Assembly (NCBI GenBank): GCA_951800675.1
Contig: CATOKC010000045.1
Location: 1-23,862, forward strand
Source of the DNA: an uncultured Oscillibacter sp.
GTDB taxonomy: Bacteria > Bacillota_A > Clostridia > Oscillospirales > Oscillospiraceae
DNA length: 23,862 nucleotides
Direction of reading: 5' to 3'
Shown piece after piece: positions 19,627 through 23,862 of the stretch. The notes under the pieces were generated by a model, which saw nothing but the letters and a program-made list of their open reading frames with translations, did not search any database and was not told the origin of the DNA. Within the stretch, counting starts at the first letter, position 1, and every line of letters begins with the position of its first letter. The translations under genes and the position numbers were made by a program.

Positions 19627-22003
19627 GGACCCCGGCGAGGCCCTGGAACGGTTCGTGGCGGAGGAGGTCCGGGAGGCCGCGGCGGCAGGGAAGGGCGTGA
19701 AGGTCCTCCGCCCCGGCGGGCGGGTCAAGGCGCTGGTTGGTTTCCTGGCCTTCTTTCTGGGGATGACGCTATTCCTCTCCGCCCTGGGGGCTTTGGGAAA
19801 CCGGATCGCCTGGGAGCGGGACCCCTCCCCCCGATGGGAGTGGGACTGGCAGGAGACGGACGCCTTCCGGGACGAGGTTTCCCACTATCTCCGGGAGTTT
19901 TTGACCATCGGAGCCGGGGGAGCAGTGGACTTCTACGATGGAGTGTACTACTGGGACGGCGGTTACAACGGCGCGGTGGTGGAGCAGGAGGCCATTCGGA
20001 CCTGGTGGGGCTTTGGCGAGGTTGCGGAAGCCACGACGGTGGACCAGGGAACGCTGGAGCCCGTTTTCCCGGCGGAGCCGGAGAAGGAACCGGAGAAGGA
20101 ACCGGACGCGGCCTATCAGACGGACAAGAACGTTCTCTACTACATCCAGAGCGGAGAGGGGAAGGAGCGAAAGATCTATACCAATACCGACCCCACCAAG
20201 GATGAGCAGGGCCGCCTGATGGCCCGGTCCCTGCGGGAGTATAACTTCTATCTCCAGTTTAAGGACGGCAAGGTCTCCATCCGGAAAGGTCTCCAAGACC
20301 TGGACGTCTACGGAAGCGGCATCTACGACGGGGATTCCAAATGGTTCGTCCCCGGCTATGACAATTTCCCCGTCAGCGAGGACCTGGAGGGCGTGACAGT
20401 TTACATGGCCGTCCGGCAGACGCCGGAGCGGTACTACGGCGTGAACTACAAAAACGGCGGGACCTATTACAACAGCGCCTTTTACAGCCTCGCCCGACAG
20501 GTGGAGGAAAGCGAGTCCTTCTACAAAACCCAGGGCCTGCTGCTGTTCATCGCCATGTGGTGCCTGGTGGTCTGGTGCTTGCTGCGCAAATCCGTGGAGC
20601 CGGTGAACCGGAAAATCGCCTCCTGGACGGTCCATGTCTGGACGGAGGCCCGCTTCCTGCTGGTAACGGCGTGCCTGCTGTGGGCCCTCCTGCCGGGACT
20701 TCTCAATCTCGACCTGGTTTATGAGCTTCTCTACAGCTATAGTTACGGCTGGGAGGACGGGTATTCCTTCGCCGCCTGGGGCATGGCGGTTGTCCGGCTG
20801 GTTACCATGAACGTCCCGGCCCTCATCGCCCTCTTTTGGCTGTGGCGGCTGCTTCGCAACGATCATCAGCAAAACCCCAGGGAGGTCCGGAGGTCCCTCC
20901 TCCGCACTCTTTTTCGCTCCCTCCGGGCAAGAGAGTTGAAACGGCCTGTTGAGAAGCGGCTGTCTCGGAGCGGCGGCCTGGTGTTGCTGGCGCTGCTGAC
21001 GTATTTTGCCCTCTCCCTGTTCCCAATGGCCGTCCTGGTCAATTTTGTGCGCGTCCATCCCGGTATTTGGGGGTGGTGCCTGCTTCTTCTGGCCTGCCTT
21101 TTGGAGGCGCTGCTGGTATGGGCCCTTTACAGCGCCTGGCGGAGCCGGGGGCTGGCAAGGGATATCGCCGCCCTGGCGGACCAGGTGGAGACCGTCCGGG
21201 CCGGGGACCTGGAGAGGCCCCTGGTCCTCCCGGAGGACGCGGACCTGCGGCAGACGGCGGAGAGCCTCAACGACATCCAGGCGGGCATGAAGGCCGCCCT
21301 GGCGGAGCAGACCCGCAGCGAGCGGATGAAGGTGGAGCTGGTGAGCAACGTCTCCCACGATTTGAAAACCCCCCTGACCTCCATCCTCTCCTACGCGGAG
21401 CTCCTCCGGCAGGAGGACCTGCCCCCGGCGGCGGCGGACTACGCAAAGATCATCGACCAGAAGGCCCAGCGGCTGAAAACCATGGTGGAGGATGTGTTTG
21501 ACATCAGCAAGGCGGCGGCGGACCAGCTCCCCGTCCACCTGGAACGGCTGGACCTTGCCAAGCTCCTCCGCCAGACCCTGGCAGACCTGGACGGGCCCAT
21601 TCAAAAGAGTGGCCTGACCTTCAAGGTGGAGCTTCCCGGGGAACCTGTCATGATCACCGCCGACGGCAGGCGGCTCTACCGGGTTTTCCAAAACCTCATC
21701 GACAACGCCCTGCGCTACGCCCTGGAGGGCAGCCGGGTCTATCTCAAATTGAAAACGGCGGAGGGAACCGCCGAGGCCAGCGTCCGCAACACCTCCCGCA
21801 GCGAGCTGCCGGAGGGGGTGGATTTCACCGCCCGGTTCGTCCGGGGGGATTCCAGCCGCACCGACGGCGGCAGCGGCCTGGGGTTGAGCATCGCCAGCTC
21901 CTTCACCGAGGCCTGCGGCGGCGCGTTTCGCGTGGAGACGGTGGCGGATCTCTTTACGGCAGTGGTGGCGTTCCCCACGGGACAGGAAGGACAAGAGGCG
22001 TGA
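19598..22003 (+). CDS. Large VanS-like sensor histidine kinase with six membrane spans
   Basis: 801 residues with a TTG start (GGTGG 9 bases upstream); no other in-frame start lies near. After a basic cytoplasmic N-terminus come span 1 (about 44-66) and an extracytoplasmic domain of about 240 residues with an EKEPEKEP repeat and many Tyr. Five more spans follow (about 312-330, 352-372, 392-419, 459-485, 489-514), then a HAMP-like region (about 515-570). The HisKA motif NVSHDLKTPLTSI has His587. The ATPase domain has N box IDNALRYA (701-708) and G2 GSGLGLSIA (758-766). The G1 box is replaced by RNTSRSELP, and FVRGDSSRT follows, as in VanS-like kinases. Six spans are more than most such kinases have, and imply an embedded sensor. 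Confidence 0.9.
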   Translation: MDTKWNNTDKDPGEALERFVAEEVREAAAAGKGVKVLRPGGRVKALVGFLAFFLGMTLFLSALGALGNRIAWERDPSPRWEWDWQETDAFRDEVSHYLREFLTIGAGGAVDFYDGVYYWDGGYNGAVVEQEAIRTWWGFGEVAEATTVDQGTLEPVFPAEPEKEPEKEPDAAYQTDKNVLYYIQSGEGKERKIYTNTDPTKDEQGRLMARSLREYNFYLQFKDGKVSIRKGLQDLDVYGSGIYDGDSKWFVPGYDNFPVSEDLEGVTVYMAVRQTPERYYGVNYKNGGTYYNSAFYSLARQVEESESFYKTQGLLLFIAMWCLVVWCLLRKSVEPVNRKIASWTVHVWTEARFLLVTACLLWALLPGLLNLDLVYELLYSYSYGWEDGYSFAAWGMAVVRLVTMNVPALIALFWLWRLLRNDHQQNPREVRRSLLRTLFRSLRARELKRPVEKRLSRSGGLVLLALLTYFALSLFPMAVLVNFVRVHPGIWGWCLLLLACLLEALLVWALYSAWRSRGLARDIAALADQVETVRAGDLERPLVLPEDADLRQTAESLNDIQAGMKAALAEQTRSERMKVELVSNVSHDLKTPLTSILSYAELLRQEDLPPAAADYAKIIDQKAQRLKTMVEDVFDISKAAADQLPVHLERLDLAKLLRQTLADLDGPIQKSGLTFKVELPGEPVMITADGRRLYRVFQNLIDNALRYALEGSRVYLKLKTAEGTAEASVRNTSRSELPEGVDFTARFVRGDSSRTDGGSGLGLSIASSFTEACGGAFRVETVADLFTAVVAFPTGQEGQEA

Positions 22004-22008
22004 TCGCA

Positions 22009-22524
22009 ATGAAAAAGACCGCGGCGGGACGAAGGACTGCGCGGCGGGTCAAAGCGGCTCTCTGGAGCGCGCTGCTGGCGGCATGCCTGGCCGGGCGCGC
22101 CGCCCCGGCGGAGGCCTGGGACAGCGGCGGGCTTGCCCGCGCCCAAGACGGCTCCTATGCCCCCAGCGGAACGCTGGTGGGCGTGGAGGTGATTCAAAAT
22201 CCCGGGCCGGCCACCGCCGTGACCGGAGACGGGGAGCCGCCGGCGGAGGAACGGAAGGCGATAGCGGAGTCCTACGCGCCCTTCGGCGTCACCTATGACG
22301 CCGGGGAGGATCAGTGGTATTACAACGGAGAGGCGGTGTGATTTCTCCGGGACGTCTTGATTTCCAACGGGGAGAGCCTGACCGGCGGGGGCTTCCACGG
22401 CGTCATGCGGACCCTGAACAGCGAGAGGGGGACGGTCCGCGTTGAGGCCGTCCGGGACTTCGCCCGGCCGGATTCCCTTGGGTACGGGACCCTGACCGGC
22501 TTTCGATTACTGGAGAACGAATGA
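22009..22524 (+). pseudogene. Secreted protein gene interrupted by an in-frame TGA
   Basis: Reading from the ATG at 22009 gives a signal peptide (basic MKKTAAGRR, hydrophobic core, AAPAEA cleavage region) and a mature part with YAPFGVTYDAGEDQWYYNGEAV, then TGA at 22339-22341. The same frame continues without a stop for 60 codons (FLRDVLISNGESLTGGGF, then YGTLTGFRL) to TGA at 22522-22524. The continuation reads like the rest of one small domain, so the intact protein would have about 171 residues. TGA could come from CGA (Arg) by one transition. A GTG at 22000 overlapping the kinase stop is a possible earlier start. It follows the kinase directly and was probably an accessory or target of the system. 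Readthrough or a sequencing error cannot be excluded. Confidence 0.75.
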
Positions 22525-22530
22525 ACATAT

Positions 22531-22564
22531 AAAAAGCGGGAGAGGCTTACACCTCTCTCGCTTT
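22531..22564 (-). terminator. spoIIE terminator
   Basis: A stem AAAGCGGGAGAGG/CCTCTCTCGCTTT (one G-U pair) overlaps the last codons of spoIIE. On the minus strand it runs into TTTTTATAT. It also faces the end of the upstream plus-strand gene. Confidence 0.75.
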
Positions 22565-23862
22565 CGCTTCCGGGCAGTACAGCACCTGCACCCCGCAGTC
22601 GTCCCGGAGCTTCTCCCGGCGGACGCTCTCCGCCAGAATCAGCCCCGCCAAATCCTGGGGATCCTCCCCCGTCCAGCCCGCCAGGAGGTTTAAAAGCCAC
22701 TCGTCCTCCGCCGGATCCGCCACGCCGTCGCTGACCATGACGGCGAAGCCGCCGGGGGCCAGGGGGGCTTTCGTCACGTCCGGCGGCGGGCCCTGGAGTC
22801 CCACGGGGAGGCTGGCCCCGGTAACCCGCCGGACCACGCCCCCCCGCTTTAGGTAGCTGGGGGCCGCGCCGCACTTGTAGAAGGACGCCTCCCGGGCCCT
22901 GGGGTCGTAGACGCACAGGTCCACGGTGGTGAAGGCCCCGGACTCCGCCCCCCGGAGGCTCATGGCGGAGTTCAGGGTTTTCAGCGCCGCCTCCGGGGCC
23001 ACCCCCGCCTCCAAAAACTGCTGGAGCAGACGGCAGACCAGGGCGGACTCCTTCCGGGCGGGCTCGCCGCTGCCCATGCCGTCCGCCAGCAAAAGGCACC
23101 ATTGGCCCTGGTCCGTGCGGAAGGAGGCCACGGTGTCTCCGCAGACCGTCTCCCCCTCCTTGGGCCGGAGGGCGGCCCCCACCCGGCAGGGGCTTCCCGC
23201 CGCCATGGCGGGGGCGGCGGCCTCCAGCCCGGCGGCGGTGGCGGTCAAAAGCTCCGAGAGCTGGGCGTACTGGCCCCGGGCGCTGCGGCGGGTCTCCTCC
23301 AATTGCCGCCGGTACTGCCGCCGGAGGAGAAAGGCGGAGAGCTCGCTGTTGATGGCGGCTAAAAGGTCCGGCAGGTGGATGCAGCGGCCGGTGAAGTACT
23401 CCGGGAAATCCTTGGCTAGGGCCCGGCCCCGCTCCAGCAAGTAAGGCGTCGCGTCGTTCATGGCGTTGAAGGTGCCGGTGTAGTCCTTTTGCCAGCAGAG
23501 CTCGCACAGGGCGCAGCCCCGGCAAACCTTCTCCGCGGAGCGGTCAAAGACAATGGCGGGGTTTTCGTCCGCCGGGGGGGGCGTGGAACGGCCAATGCTG
23601 TCGTACAGGTCCCGGAGGGCCGCCGCCGCCCGGTCCAGCCGCTGCCGCCAGGGGGCGGGGGCCTCCTCCGGCTCCTCCTTTCGCGCGGGGGGGATGGCGG
23701 GCCGGACCCGCTTCCCCGCCACAAACCGCCCCGGCAGGGCCAGAAACAGCCCCGTCCCCGCCGCCGCCTCCGGCAGTAGGGGCAGCGGGCTTCCCTCCGC
23801 CAGGGCCACCGCTCCGGCGGAGGCCAGGAAGGCCAGGGCCGCCCAGGGGCGCCGCCGCCCCG
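22547..23862 (-). CDS. spoIIE: Stage II sporulation protein E, C-terminal part
   Basis: The frame is open to the window edge, so only about the last 438 residues are seen and the real start lies outside. The first visible residues are hydrophobic, the end of the multi-span membrane domain. Next is the central region with a Cys cluster (VCRGCALCELCWQKDYTGTF) that in SpoIIE helps bind FtsZ. A coiled region (about RRQYRRQLEETRR) leads to the PP2C-type phosphatase domain with CGDTVASF, LLADGMGSGEPARKES, FTTVDLCVYD, GFAVMVSDGVAD and LRDDCGV; the Asp residues of these motifs hold the metal ions. SpoIIE dephosphorylates SpoIIAA, freeing sigma F in the forespore. It marks the host as a spore former. 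Confidence 0.93.
   Translation of the reverse strand, partial: GRRRPWAALAFLASAGAVALAEGSPLPLLPEAAAGTGLFLALPGRFVAGKRVRPAIPPARKEEPEEAPAPWRQRLDRAAAALRDLYDSIGRSTPPPADENPAIVFDRSAEKVCRGCALCELCWQKDYTGTFNAMNDATPYLLERGRALAKDFPEYFTGRCIHLPDLLAAINSELSAFLLRRQYRRQLEETRRSARGQYAQLSELLTATAAGLEAAAPAMAAGSPCRVGAALRPKEGETVCGDTVASFRTDQGQWCLLLADGMGSGEPARKESALVCRLLQQFLEAGVAPEAALKTLNSAMSLRGAESGAFTTVDLCVYDPRAREASFYKCGAAPSYLKRGGVVRRVTGASLPVGLQGPPPDVTKAPLAPGGFAVMVSDGVADPAEDEWLLNLLAGWTGEDPQDLAGLILAESVRREKLRDDCGVQVLYCPEAKAREV

Noticed and set aside
20078..20101. 12-bp tandem repeat in the kinase gene (two copies of CCGGAGAAGGAA) as a phase-variation switch
   Set aside because: The unit is a multiple of three, so copy change would not shift the frame; it only gives EKEP repeats in a linker.
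18925..22003. Vancomycin resistance system
   Set aside because: The regulator and kinase are only VanR/VanS-like. No ligase, VanX, VanH or VanY gene is in the window.
22339..22341. UGA as a selenocysteine codon
   Set aside because: No Cys- or Sec-type active-site context is seen around it, and no stem-loop of the bacterial SECIS type was found directly after it. A nonsense change is simpler.
23807..23809. GTG as the start of the spoIIE frame
   Set aside because: The frame stays open upstream to the window edge with membrane-like residues, and SpoIIE is known to have a long multi-span N-terminus.

Overview
This window looks like part of the chromosome of a GC-rich, anaerobic, spore-forming gut clostridium, most likely an Oscillospiraceae relative of the Flavonifractor/Lawsonibacter/Intestinimonas kind. 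The reasons are a SpoIIE sporulation phosphatase, a monomeric group B [FeFe]-hydrogenase, a reverse rubrerythrin with a rubredoxin, RqcH and Mini-RNase III of Firmicutes type, strong AGGAGG ribosome sites and very GC-rich third positions. No tRNA, rRNA, CRISPR array, transposase or phage gene was seen. Both ends cut genes: a UvrD/PcrA-type helicase on the left and spoIIE on the right.

Layout. 1-1300 (minus): start of a helicase gene, then a Cys-rich DUF3795-like membrane protein. 1520-2030: an AT-rich divergent pair, a 59-residue ribbon-helix-helix protein and a 73-residue small protein. 2200-5435 (minus): a translation and RNA quality operon, rsmA - small membrane protein - mrnC - rqcH. 5572-6192 (plus): a CAT-fold acetyltransferase. 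6235-8545 (minus): an ECF sigma factor and its putative membrane anti-sigma partner, which carries a tandemly duplicated C-terminal domain. 8708-9370 (plus): a nitroreductase-like protein. 9408-9917 (minus): a QueT queuosine-precursor transporter with a structured leader. 10135-12272 (plus): a LacI-family regulator and a lipoprotein in one operon. 12333-14816 (minus): rubredoxin, reverse rubrerythrin and [FeFe]-hydrogenase, in two transcription units that seem to share a Rex-like operator. 15413-18579 (plus): DUF4340 protein, response regulator and histidine kinase. 18655-18801: a 48-residue protein. 18925-22524 (plus): a second, VanR/VanS-like two-component system followed by a secreted protein gene broken by one in-frame TGA. 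22547-23862 (minus): spoIIE.

Much of the interest lies between genes. There are four DnaA-box-like 9-mers in one orientation between a response regulator and its kinase, a candidate small RNA with a CU-rich single-stranded stretch, a 19-bp operator-like sequence shared by the hydrogenase and rubrerythrin promoters, and 11-bp-spaced direct repeats at both two-component operons that suggest autoregulation. The rubredoxin has a CxC in place of its first CxxC. Nothing here is clearly a wholly new multi-gene system; the findings are leads read by eye, without database searches.
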